DNA of 64,000 bases, taken from NCBI RefSeq assembly GCF_002160305.1, contig NZ_NFKI01000003.1, positions 1 through 64,000 of the forward strand, in the 5' to 3' direction. Below, in pieces: positions 44,043 through 51,364 of the stretch. The notes beneath the pieces were generated by a model. That model saw only the letters and a program-made list of their open reading frames with translations. It was not told the DNA's origin and did no database searches. Position 1 is the first letter of the stretch, and each line of letters starts with the position of its first letter. Made by a program: the position numbers and the translations under genes. The stretch is from Pseudoflavonifractor sp. An184. GTDB lineage: Bacteria; Bacillota; Clostridia; Oscillospirales; Oscillospiraceae.

Positions 44043-44543
44043 ATGGAGAAGCACACGGCCCTGGCCCCGGAGGAGCTGGCCGGGCTGTACCGGCGGCACA
44101 TCAAAATGGTCTATCAGATCTGTCTGCTGATGCTGAAAAATGTCCCTGACGCGGAGGACGCCGCCCAGACCGTCTTCCGCAAGCGCCTGGAGCGCGGGCC
44201 CGCCCTCCAGGACCCGGAGCGGGAGAAGGCCTGGCTCATCGTCGCCGCCCGCAACGAGTGCCGGGACCAGCTGAAGCACTGGTGGCGCACCCGCCGGGCG
44301 GACCCGGAGGAGCTGGACCGCCTCACCTGGCAGCCGCCGGAGGAGGCCGGCGTGTGGGAGCAGGTGGCGGCCCTGCCCGCCCGGGAGCGGCTCATCCTCT
44401 ACCTTTATTATTACCAGGGCTACTCCACCGGGGAGATCGCCCAGCTGCTGGGGGAGTCGCCGGGCACCCTCCGCAGCCACCTGTCCCGGGCCCGAAAGGC
44501 CCTGAAACTGCGATTGGAGGCGGAAGGCTATGGACCCTCGTGA
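44043..44543 (+). CDS. ECF-like RNA polymerase sigma factor
   Basis: A 166-residue group IV sigma factor. Region 2 is YRRHIKMVYQICLLMLKNVPDAEDAAQTVF; region 4 is ALPARERLILYLYYYQGYSTGEIAQLLGESPGTLRSHLSRARKALK, with a clear helix-turn-helix. AAGGAGG lies 7 nt upstream of the ATG. The following gene overlaps by 14 nt and encodes a membrane protein typical of an anti-sigma partner. Confidence 0.9.
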   Translation: MEKHTALAPEELAGLYRRHIKMVYQICLLMLKNVPDAEDAAQTVFRKRLERGPALQDPEREKAWLIVAARNECRDQLKHWWRTRRADPEELDRLTWQPPEEAGVWEQVAALPARERLILYLYYYQGYSTGEIAQLLGESPGTLRSHLSRARKALKLRLEAEGYGPS

Positions 44544-45558
44544 ACTCAACCATCTTTTTGAACAGATGTCCCCCGCCCCGGACCAGGAGGAGGCCATGTT
44601 TGCCCGCCTCCAGGCGCCGGAGAAAGCGGTGAAAAATCCGTCCAGGCGCTGGAAAAAGAGCGTGTTTGTCCTCACCGCCGCCGCGGCCATGGCCCTGGCC
44701 TGCGCCGCCGCCGCGTTTTCCGCCCTGGACCCCCGGCTCCTCTCCTTTTTCCAGCGCACGCCCCAGGATACGGAGCTTCTGGGGGCAGGCGTGGTGGCGG
44801 TGGATCAGAGCCACACCTATGAAAATGGCTGGACCATATCCGTACGGCAGGCGCTGGCCGACCGGTACTCCTTCACCGTTCTGGTGGAGGTGACCGCCCC
44901 GGAGGGAACGGCGCTGGACCAGGCGGAATACCTCCTCGACCTGGATTCGGACCTCCTGCCCGAGCTGGAGGACCGGGATGGCATTGGGGGCTTTCGGTAT
45001 GGGTCCACGATGCTGGAGGATGAGGACCCCGCCGACAACCACATCACGCTGCTGTGGGACCGCTCCCCCACCTCCTATCTGAAGGCGGAGACTGAGCCCT
45101 TCACCGGCCGCACCGCCGTCCTCACCCCGGTGCGCCTGACCGGTCGGGAGACGGTGCAGAATTTGGAGATCGACTTCTCCCAGGAGGCATGGACCTGCAC
45201 CGTGGACCTGCCGGAGGAGGACAGCGGCACAGAGATTTCCGTCCGGCAGGCCGTCCTGGTGGGAGAGGACGAGATGGAGGTGACCCAGCTGTACCTCTCC
45301 CCCATCAGCTGCGCCCTCACCCTCCAGGGGGAGGAGCACGACAGCCGCATGTGGGGCCCCGTGGGCCTCTCCTCCCTGATGGAGGAGACCTTCCTCACCC
45401 TGGCGGACGGCTCCACCCTGCCCATGTCCCGGCTGTTGGATCTCACCTATAACTCGGACGCCGGCCAAGCTGAGGCCGTGTTCCAGCTGGAACGGATCAC
45501 GGACCCGGAGCAGGCGGTCTCCGTCACCGTCTTTGGGGAGACCATTCCGGTCCCCTGA
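44530..45558 (+). CDS. membrane-anchored putative anti-sigma / DUF4179-like protein
   Basis: A 342-residue protein with a ~45-residue cytoplasmic N-terminus, one transmembrane helix (SVFVLTAAAAMALACAAAAF) and an extracytoplasmic beta-rich domain. This organisation and the coding overlap with the ECF sigma gene suggest an anti-sigma or signal-receiving role, as for DUF4179 proteins. The short cytoplasmic part lacks the usual zinc-binding HxxxCxxC motif, so any sigma binding must be non-canonical. The function is inference. Confidence 0.7.
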   Translation: MDPRELNHLFEQMSPAPDQEEAMFARLQAPEKAVKNPSRRWKKSVFVLTAAAAMALACAAAAFSALDPRLLSFFQRTPQDTELLGAGVVAVDQSHTYENGWTISVRQALADRYSFTVLVEVTAPEGTALDQAEYLLDLDSDLLPELEDRDGIGGFRYGSTMLEDEDPADNHITLLWDRSPTSYLKAETEPFTGRTAVLTPVRLTGRETVQNLEIDFSQEAWTCTVDLPEEDSGTEISVRQAVLVGEDEMEVTQLYLSPISCALTLQGEEHDSRMWGPVGLSSLMEETFLTLADGSTLPMSRLLDLTYNSDAGQAEAVFQLERITDPEQAVSVTVFGETIPVP

Positions 45559-45575
45559 CCGCCCGGCGCTTTTTC

Positions 45576-45605
45576 TGGACAGGTCCTCCCCTGCCGTGGT
45601 ACAAT
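45576..45605 (+). promoter_or_regulatory. promoter of the cyclase gene
   Basis: TGGACA (45576-45581), 18 bp, TACAAT (45600-45605); about 40 nt from the predicted transcript start to the coding start. Confidence 0.55.
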
Positions 45606-45651
45606 AAGCTATCAAATTTCCATGCACTGCATGGCGGAGGAGGCAGCGATT

Positions 45652-46404
45652 ATGTACGAACTTTGGACCGCACTGGAACAGGCGAGAGAGTACAAGTGGG
45701 TGGAGCTCTCCCACCCCCTGGACAACGACAGCCCCTACTGGTCGGGTATCCCGGACGGGTCGGTGGAGCTGTCCAAAATGGTGTACGACTGGGGCAACCC
45801 CATGCTGGACTGCCTGATCCAGACCTTCAAGTTCCCCGGCCAGTTCGGCACCCACATCGACTTCCCCGGCCACTTCCTCAAGGGCGGCCTGCTGTCCGAG
45901 GCCTATGGGGCCCGGCAGCTGGTCTACCCCCTGTGCGTGGTGGACGTGAGCGAGAAGGTGAAGGAGGACGTACACTACGCCGTCACCGTCCAGGACATTT
46001 TGGACTACGAGGCCAAGTACGGCCCCATCCCCGACGGGGCCTTCGTGGCTCTGCGCACCGACTGGGGCAAGCGCTGGCCCAGCATGGACGCCCTGTCCAA
46101 CTTCGACAACCAGGGGGGCGAGCACACCCCCGGCTGGTCCATGGAGGCGCTGAAGTACATCTACGAGATCCGCTCCGCCGCCGCCAACGGCCATGAGACC
46201 ATCGATACCGACGCCTCCCAGCTGGCCGCCGAAGCGGGCGACCTGGCCTGCGAGCGGTACGTGCTCTCCAGCGGCAAACTCCAGGTGGAACTGCTGTGCA
46301 ACCTGGACCAGGTAGCCCCCGCCGGGGCGGTGATCCTGGTGTCCTATCCCAACATCAAGGGGGCCACCGGCCTGCCCGCCCGGGTGTGGGCCGTTACCCC
46401 GTAA
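45652..46404 (+). CDS. cyclase/kynurenine-formamidase-like hydrolase
   Basis: A 250-residue metal-dependent hydrolase of the cyclase family. The HxGTHxDxPxH-type motif appears as GQFGTHIDFPGHF, and the N-terminus has the typical VELSHPLDNDSPYW. The family includes kynurenine formamidase, isatin hydrolase and polyketide cyclases, so the substrate is unknown. The ATG at 45652 has AGGAGG 8 nt upstream. It is monocistronic, with its own promoter and a strong terminator. Confidence 0.87.
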   Translation: MYELWTALEQAREYKWVELSHPLDNDSPYWSGIPDGSVELSKMVYDWGNPMLDCLIQTFKFPGQFGTHIDFPGHFLKGGLLSEAYGARQLVYPLCVVDVSEKVKEDVHYAVTVQDILDYEAKYGPIPDGAFVALRTDWGKRWPSMDALSNFDNQGGEHTPGWSMEALKYIYEIRSAAANGHETIDTDASQLAAEAGDLACERYVLSSGKLQVELLCNLDQVAPAGAVILVSYPNIKGATGLPARVWAVTP

Positions 46405-46430
46405 AGCAAATTTACTTTATCCTATTTTCA

Positions 46431-46476
46431 AGAGGACGCCGGACTGCCCGCGGGCAGTCCGGCGTCCTCTGTTTTT
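46431..46476 (+). terminator. strong terminator after the cyclase gene
   Basis: A perfect 20-bp palindromic stem (46431-46450 with 46451-46470) followed by GTTTTTC. It lies between convergent genes and may also stop the minus-strand GNAT transcript, though the T tract on that side is poor. Confidence 0.9.
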
Positions 46477-46477
46477 C

Positions 46478-47227
46478 CTATTTCTTTAAAATCCGCTTCA
46501 TCGCGGCCAGGTCCAGGAGATTCACCGTCTCGAACTTTCCCTTATAAAATACCGCCCAGTTGTTAAACACGCAGGGCAGGGCCTTGGCCTTCTCCAGGGA
46601 GTCCACGGGATGGAAGGTCACCGGAGTTCCGGTCTCCTGGCAGTACGACCGGGCCAGCTCCACGCTCTGGAGGATATAGGGGCACTGGAAGTCATAGAAG
46701 ATGGTCAGCTCCTCCCCCTCCACCCTTGGCTCCTTGACCTGGGGCGCAAACCGGGGGACCGTCCCGTCAAGGGACCGGGCCAGCAGGGTATACCCGTAAT
46801 CGGTGGCGTCCGCCGTCTCAAATCCGAATTTCCGGGCGAAGGACTGGTCGGAGAGCCAGGCCTTCTGCTTGGCCGCCCCCAGCATGCACACCCCGGACCT
46901 GCCTCTCGCCCGGGCGTCAGCCAGACAATACTCCATCAGCGCCCGGCCGTACCCCTTCCCCTTCTCGCCGCCCAGCACCCACAGGCAGTAGATGTAGAGG
47001 TAGTTGTCCCCCAGAACCGGGACCCAGGCCGTCTCCAGGGGGGCGTACTCGATGAACACCGTGGCCTTCGCGTCCAGCTTTCGGAACACGTGTCCCTCCT
47101 TCAAGCGGTCGGAGAGCCACTGACGCTTGGCCTCCACCCCCGGGTGGGGCTTTTTGCTGCGGATGATGCAGCACAAGTGCTCCCGTTCCAGATTTTCCGG
47201 AGTCAAGTTGACAAATGCTCCCTCCAT
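46478..47227 (-). CDS. GNAT acetyltransferase with YoaP domain
   Basis: A 249-residue protein: an N-terminal GNAT domain (acetyl-CoA loop GGEKGKGYGRALMEYCL) and a C-terminal YoaP-like region (EELTIFYDFQCPYILQSVELAR, DSLEKAKALPCVFNNWAVFY) that resembles a thioredoxin-like fold with a lone CPY motif. The acetylated substrate is unknown. A GTG 9 nt further upstream is an alternative start. Confidence 0.85.
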   Translation of the reverse strand: MEGAFVNLTPENLEREHLCCIIRSKKPHPGVEAKRQWLSDRLKEGHVFRKLDAKATVFIEYAPLETAWVPVLGDNYLYIYCLWVLGGEKGKGYGRALMEYCLADARARGRSGVCMLGAAKQKAWLSDQSFARKFGFETADATDYGYTLLARSLDGTVPRFAPQVKEPRVEGEELTIFYDFQCPYILQSVELARSYCQETGTPVTFHPVDSLEKAKALPCVFNNWAVFYKGKFETVNLLDLAAMKRILKK

Positions 47228-47296
47228 GGGCTCCACCCGCCTTTTCTATTACTCGTACAAATATTCTATCACACAGGGCGTTGGACCACAACCGCC

Positions 47297-48007
47297 TTAT
47301 GAGGAGGCGGAGCCTCCTACCAGGCACCCCGCCGCGATGGCCGCCGCCAGCTTCGTCTGGTAATTCGGGTCCTGGAGCAGTCCCTCCTCCCCCGGGTTGG
47401 AGAGAAAGCCGCACTCCACCAGCACCGCCCGGTTGGGGATGTGGTTCATCAGGTACACCGTGTCCGGGATGGGCTTGCTCTCCCGGCTGTTGTCCGGCTG
47501 GAGGCTCTCCCGGACCACCCCCTGGATGACCTGGGCCAGCTCCTGAGAGCCCTGGGTGGGGGCGTAAAAGACCTGGGTCCCCCGGTACCGGGACTGCTGG
47601 AACATATTCTGGTGGACGCTCAACAGGGTGGCCTCCGGGTATGACGACGCCGTACCGGCCCGGTTATGCAGGTCGGACGCCTTCTTCTCCCGCAGGGAGA
47701 CCGCCTCCGGGTCGTGGAGGGAGATGTCCTCGGTGCGGAGCATGAGGGCGGGCTCTCCGCAGAAGCCAAAAATTCCGTCCACCCGCCGGGCGATCTCCAG
47801 GTTGATCCGGCTCTCCACCACCCCGCCCGGGGACACCGCTCCCCCGTCCTCTCCCCCGTGGCCAGCGTCTATGATCCACCGCACGCCGGAGGCGTCACGG
47901 ATTGCCGCCGCGGTGGACGCCCGCCCCTCCCAGCGCCAGGCCAGGCCGCCCAGAACCGCGCCCAGGACCAGAATGCCCGCCGCCATCCACAGCGCTCTCC
48001 TTTTCAT
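47297..48007 (-). CDS. cwlD: N-acetylmuramoyl-L-alanine amidase CwlD
   Basis: A 236-residue secreted/anchored Amidase_3 zinc enzyme. A transmembrane signal (about 5-23) is followed by IIDAGHGGEDGGAV (zinc His), SRINLEIARR (zinc Glu), TLLSVHQNMF (zinc His; Gln replaces the usual Ala) and AVLVECGFLSN (catalytic Glu). Length and architecture match CwlD, which makes muramic-delta-lactam in the spore cortex. The neighbouring cotJ genes support a sporulation context. Confidence 0.87.
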   Translation of the reverse strand: MKRRALWMAAGILVLGAVLGGLAWRWEGRASTAAAIRDASGVRWIIDAGHGGEDGGAVSPGGVVESRINLEIARRVDGIFGFCGEPALMLRTEDISLHDPEAVSLREKKASDLHNRAGTASSYPEATLLSVHQNMFQQSRYRGTQVFYAPTQGSQELAQVIQGVVRESLQPDNSRESKPIPDTVYLMNHIPNRAVLVECGFLSNPGEEGLLQDPNYQTKLAAAIAAGCLVGGSASS

Positions 48008-48245
48008 AAGGCCCCACCTCCCCCTTCAAACTATGGCCCGCAGCGGCGGCATATGAAAAATATTTTTCCGCCTCTCCGCCGGTTTTCCCATCGGTTTCCC
48101 CGTTTCTCCGCTCAAGTTCCCCATATTCCGTCTCCTCTCTCTCCCCCTCTTCCTCCCCGCCGGGGACCGGCCGGACGGACGGAACATAGAATGGACTGGA
48201 GGAACCCCTGGGCTTCTCCGATCCCAACCAAGGAGGAATCCTGTC

Positions 48246-48710
48246 TTGAACAACGAAACCGGCAATTCCTGCCCGATGCCCTCCTGCCCGGACAACTACG
48301 GCACCATGCCCTCCTGCGCCGGGCTGGCGGTCCCCTATGTGCCCTTTCAGCAGACCGGCTCCAAGCAATATTCCCAGAATGACGCCCTCAGCAACGGGAC
48401 CCTGTTTCCCGGCCTGAACCTGCCCTTTCATTTAAAGGTGGAGGGGAGCACCCTGCCCTCTACCCCCCTGGTGGAGCTCCAGGCCCTGGAGTTTGTGGTG
48501 CTGGAGCTGGGCACCTACCTGGACACCCACCCGGACGACACCGAGGCCTTTGAGCTCTTTAAGCAGTACTCCGCCATGGAGCAGAGCGCCAAGGCCGCCT
48601 ACGAGGCCAAATTCGGCCCCATCACCAAGACCAGCGCCGCCGCCGGCAGCTCCTACCGCTGGCTTCAGGACCCGTGGCCCTGGAATTATGGGCAGAATGA
48701 GGTGAAATGA
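48246..48710 (+). CDS. fused spore-coat protein CotJA-CotJB
   Basis: A 154-residue protein joining two normally separate coat proteins. Residues 1-60 match CotJA (Cys-rich start, AVPYVPFQ, ALSNGTLFPGLNLPF). Residues 75-150 match CotJB (ELQALEFVVLELGTYLDTHPDD ... LQDPWPWNYG). The linker VEGSTLPSTPLV has no stop. The start is TTG with AAGGAGG 9 nt upstream. A GGTGGAGGGGAG stretch in the linker looks like a leftover ribosome-binding site, so CotJB might also be made by internal initiation. cotJC follows 1 nt later. Confidence 0.82.
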   Translation: MNNETGNSCPMPSCPDNYGTMPSCAGLAVPYVPFQQTGSKQYSQNDALSNGTLFPGLNLPFHLKVEGSTLPSTPLVELQALEFVVLELGTYLDTHPDDTEAFELFKQYSAMEQSAKAAYEAKFGPITKTSAAAGSSYRWLQDPWPWNYGQNEVK

Positions 48711-48711
48711 G

Positions 48712-49185
48712 ATGTTTATTTATGAGAAAAAACTCCAGTTCCCAGTGAAAATTTCCACACCCAACCCCAAACTGGCCGCCTTCATCATCAGCCAGTACGG
48801 CGGGCCCGACGGGGAGCTAGGGGCCTCCATGCGCTATCTGTCACAGCGTTACTCCATGCCCTTCACCGAGGCCAAGGGGCTGCTCACCGATATCGGCACC
48901 GAGGAGCTGGGCCACATGGAGATGGTGGCGGCCATCGTCCACCAGCTCACCAGAAATCTCAGCGACGAGGACGTGCGGAATAATTCCGCTTTCGCCCCCT
49001 ACTTCGTGGACCACACCACCGGGGTCTACCCCACCGCCGCCTCCGGCTTCCCCTGGACCGCCGGCTCCATCCAGTCCACCGGCGACCCCATTGCCGATCT
49101 GACGGAGGACCTGGCGGCAGACGGTGCAATGGCGCATGGCCAACGTCCCATAAACCACAACAAATTCCCTGATTCCACTTTTTAG
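48712..49185 (+). pseudogene. cotJC: 3'-truncated cotJC (manganese-catalase-like coat protein)
   Basis: The first ~137 residues are a good CotJC: FIYEKKLQFPVKI, SQYGGPDGELGASMRYLSQRY and the metal-binding GTEELGHMEMVAAIVHQL, up to ADLTEDLAAD. After about 49118 the frame continues for ~20 unrelated residues. Normal CotJC continues for roughly 60 more residues with further metal ligands, so this product should be non-functional or altered. The break coincides with the left edge of the recombinase/CRISPR island. Confidence 0.82.
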
Positions 49186-49205
49186 AGCGGAATCAGGGAA
49201 TTTTT
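49162..49205 (+). terminator. terminator at the truncated cotJC end
   Basis: A 15-bp stem (49162-49176 with 49189-49203) followed by TTTTT. It overlaps the end of the aberrant cotJC frame, so it came with the inserted DNA. From 49206 to about 49500 I see no gene. Confidence 0.8.
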
Positions 49206-49516
49206 ATTCGACATGCCACGGTTTCGGCCAGCGCCTGCAAGTCCTTCTCCTTCTGAACCGCATTTGCATTTTGGATCGCCGAACAGCATCGTCATGGATC
49301 GCTCCCCCAGGTCTGAATCGCTTTATCCGGCAAAAAAGCCTCGCCTTCCGGCACAGTTCCGAGTTTCAAACAGGACCCCGCACTCCTCCGCAGCATTCTA
49401 TCCTCCCCCCCTGCGGACTGAGGGTTAAGACAGAACATCCATCAGATACCGTCCTACTATGGAGACAACAAACATAAAGTGGTCATGATCTAAATCTAGA
49501 AAGGAGCATGCCCTTT

Positions 49517-49666
49517 ATGAACCGACTTCCACTTCCCTCCCCACCATGCCGAAGCGTATTCCAGAAATCCGGGACGTCCCTGACATCGGAGCGATACACT
49601 AAGATCTGGATCCAGCTGATCAACCAGATGGAGCGTTCCAATTCCATCGCAGCAGGACTTCAGTAA
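49517..49666 (+). CDS. 49-residue ORF upstream of the recombinase
   Basis: A small ORF starting MNRLPLPSPP and ending ERYTKIWIQLINQMERSNSIAAGLQ. The C-terminal half looks like a real amphipathic helix (YTKIWIQLINQMERS). It is preceded by AAAGGAG (10 nt; an in-frame ATG at 49508 is too close) and followed by a terminator-like hairpin before the recombinase gene. Small accessory proteins of this kind occur next to large serine recombinases of transposons, but I cannot name it. Confidence 0.5.
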   Translation: MNRLPLPSPPCRSVFQKSGTSLTSERYTKIWIQLINQMERSNSIAAGLQ

Positions 49667-49677
49667 CGGCCGCAAAA

Positions 49678-49717
49678 GCGGTCTCCCGACAAACACAGTT
49701 CGGGGGACCGCATTTTT
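49678..49717 (+). terminator. hairpin terminator/attenuator before the recombinase
   Basis: GCGGTCTCCCGA (49678-49689) pairs with TTCGGGGGACCGC (49699-49711), followed by ATTTTT. It lies between the 49-residue ORF and the recombinase ribosome-binding site, so it could attenuate recombinase expression. Confidence 0.7.
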
Positions 49718-49733
49718 GATAGGAGCGTTGACC

Positions 49734-51290
49734 ATGTCCAAAGCCGCAATCTACTGCCGTCTATCTGAGGAGGACCGGAACAAGGCTTCCGCCGAGGACG
49801 ACAGCGTGAGTATTCAAAACCAAAAGTCCATGCTCCTGCAATATGCCATGCAGCAGGGCTGGGAAGTATTTCACATTTACAGCGACGATGACTACACAGG
49901 TTCTGACCGAAACCGCCCGGAGTTTCGCCGCCTCTTAGCGGATGCTCAGGCACATAAATTTGATATCATCCTCTGCAAAACTCAGTCCCGCTTTACCCGT
50001 GAGCTGGAACTGGTAGAAAAATACATACACGGTCTTTTCCCGCTGTGGGGAATCCGTTTCGTCAGCATTGTGGACAACGCGGACACCGACAACAAGGGGA
50101 ACAAAAAATCCCGCCAGATCAATGGTCTGGTAAACGAATGGTATCTGGAGGACATGTCCGACAATATTCGCAGCGTCCTCACCAATCGCCGGGAACAGGG
50201 CTTTCATATTGGCGCTTTCGTCCTCTATGGATATCAGAAGGACCCGGCTCAGAAGGGCCATCTGATTATTGACCCAGAGGCCGCCGCAGTCGTGTGCCGG
50301 GTCTTTACCTTGTTTTCACAAGGATATGGAAAAACGGCCATCGCCCGAATTCTGAATGAGGATGGGATCCCCAATCCCACTGAGTATAAGCGCCGGAAAG
50401 GATTGCGGTACCAATCTCCCCCTGGAAAAACAGGAACGCTGTGGAAATATCCTGCCATCTCCCACATGCTGACCAATGAGATCTACATCGGCAACATGGT
50501 CCAGGGGCGATATGGCAGTGTATCTTATAAAAGCAAACAGAACAAGCCCCGTCCCAAAGATCAGTGGATTCGGGTCGAACATACTCACGAGGCAATCATC
50601 GGCCAGGAGCTATGGGAACGGGTCCAAGCATTGATACAAGAAAAGTCAAAGCCCTTTACAGGCGGTTCGATTGGGCTCTTTGCCAAAAAGGTGCGCTGCG
50701 CCAATTGCGGATACACCATGCGCTCCACGAAAAACCGCGGGCGGCACTATCTCCAGTGCTCCAACCGGCGCGTTTCAAAAGATGCCTGTACCGGCGCATT
50801 TATTTCCGTGGAAAAGCTGGAACGCATCGTGGTCCAGGAGCTGAACCGGCTCTCCGCGCAGTATTTGGATCAAGATGAGCTGGAACGAAACCTGAATTTT
50901 TCCGGTTCTCTCCAGGCTCAGAAACGGAAAACGCTGGATCAGCGCTCCAAATATCAGACACAGCAGGAGGAGTTTCAAACGGGCCTGCGAGAGCTCTATC
51001 TGGATAAGGTACGGGGAATTCTGTCCGAAGCGGATTTTCTCAGTCTCTCCCAGGACTTCTCCAAGGAAAAGGAGCTGCTCGAGGAAAAAATCGCGGAAAC
51101 TAACCGGCGGCTGGAGGAACTGGACGTCCGGATTGCCGCCGGGGACAACCGACGGGAACTGGTCCAGCGTTACGCCAATCTGGAGCACCTGACCCGTGAA
51201 ATGGTGGAGGCCCTCATTGACTATATTCTAGTGTGGAAACGCCGGCCTGGGGAGAGTGATCCGCCGGTTGAAATACATTGGAATTTTTAG
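49734..51290 (+). CDS. large serine recombinase
   Basis: A 518-residue site-specific recombinase. The resolvase catalytic domain (about 1-150) has the serine in AIYCRLSEED, then the LKYxxR-like block and FRRLLADAQAHKFDIILCKTQSRFTRE. The recombinase domain (HIGAFVLYGY ... ARILNEDGIPNP) and a zinc ribbon (CANCGYTMRSTKNRGRHYLQC) follow, then a coiled-coil (about 395-480). Relatives move integrative elements and Tn4451-type transposons. AGGAG lies 8 nt before the ATG. It is the only mobility gene in the island. Confidence 0.95.
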   Translation: MSKAAIYCRLSEEDRNKASAEDDSVSIQNQKSMLLQYAMQQGWEVFHIYSDDDYTGSDRNRPEFRRLLADAQAHKFDIILCKTQSRFTRELELVEKYIHGLFPLWGIRFVSIVDNADTDNKGNKKSRQINGLVNEWYLEDMSDNIRSVLTNRREQGFHIGAFVLYGYQKDPAQKGHLIIDPEAAAVVCRVFTLFSQGYGKTAIARILNEDGIPNPTEYKRRKGLRYQSPPGKTGTLWKYPAISHMLTNEIYIGNMVQGRYGSVSYKSKQNKPRPKDQWIRVEHTHEAIIGQELWERVQALIQEKSKPFTGGSIGLFAKKVRCANCGYTMRSTKNRGRHYLQCSNRRVSKDACTGAFISVEKLERIVVQELNRLSAQYLDQDELERNLNFSGSLQAQKRKTLDQRSKYQTQQEEFQTGLRELYLDKVRGILSEADFLSLSQDFSKEKELLEEKIAETNRRLEELDVRIAAGDNRRELVQRYANLEHLTREMVEALIDYILVWKRRPGESDPPVEIHWNF

Positions 51291-51306
51291 GATCATGCTG
51301 TATACT
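51278..51306 (+). promoter_or_regulatory. candidate promoter of the cas operon
   Basis: TTGGAA (51278-51283), exactly 17 bp, TATACT (51301-51306). It overlaps the 3' end of the recombinase gene and directly abuts the terminator hairpin; predicted initiation near 51313. Confidence 0.5.
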
Positions 51307-51346
51307 GGTGAAAGGAAGATCAATCTTTCCTTTCACCAACTTTTTT
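51306..51346 (+). terminator. terminator after the recombinase
   Basis: TGGTGAAAGGAAGA (51306-51319) pairs with 51324-51338 (one bulged T), followed by a run of six T (51341-51346). It separates recombinase transcripts from cas3. Confidence 0.8.
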
Positions 51347-51364
51347 GAGGGGGCTTTGATCCAT

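Noticed and set aside
48180-48195. Sigma-E promoter for the cotJ operon (CATAGAAT)
   Set aside because: The -10 resembles the consensus, but no acceptable -35 lies at the required distance.
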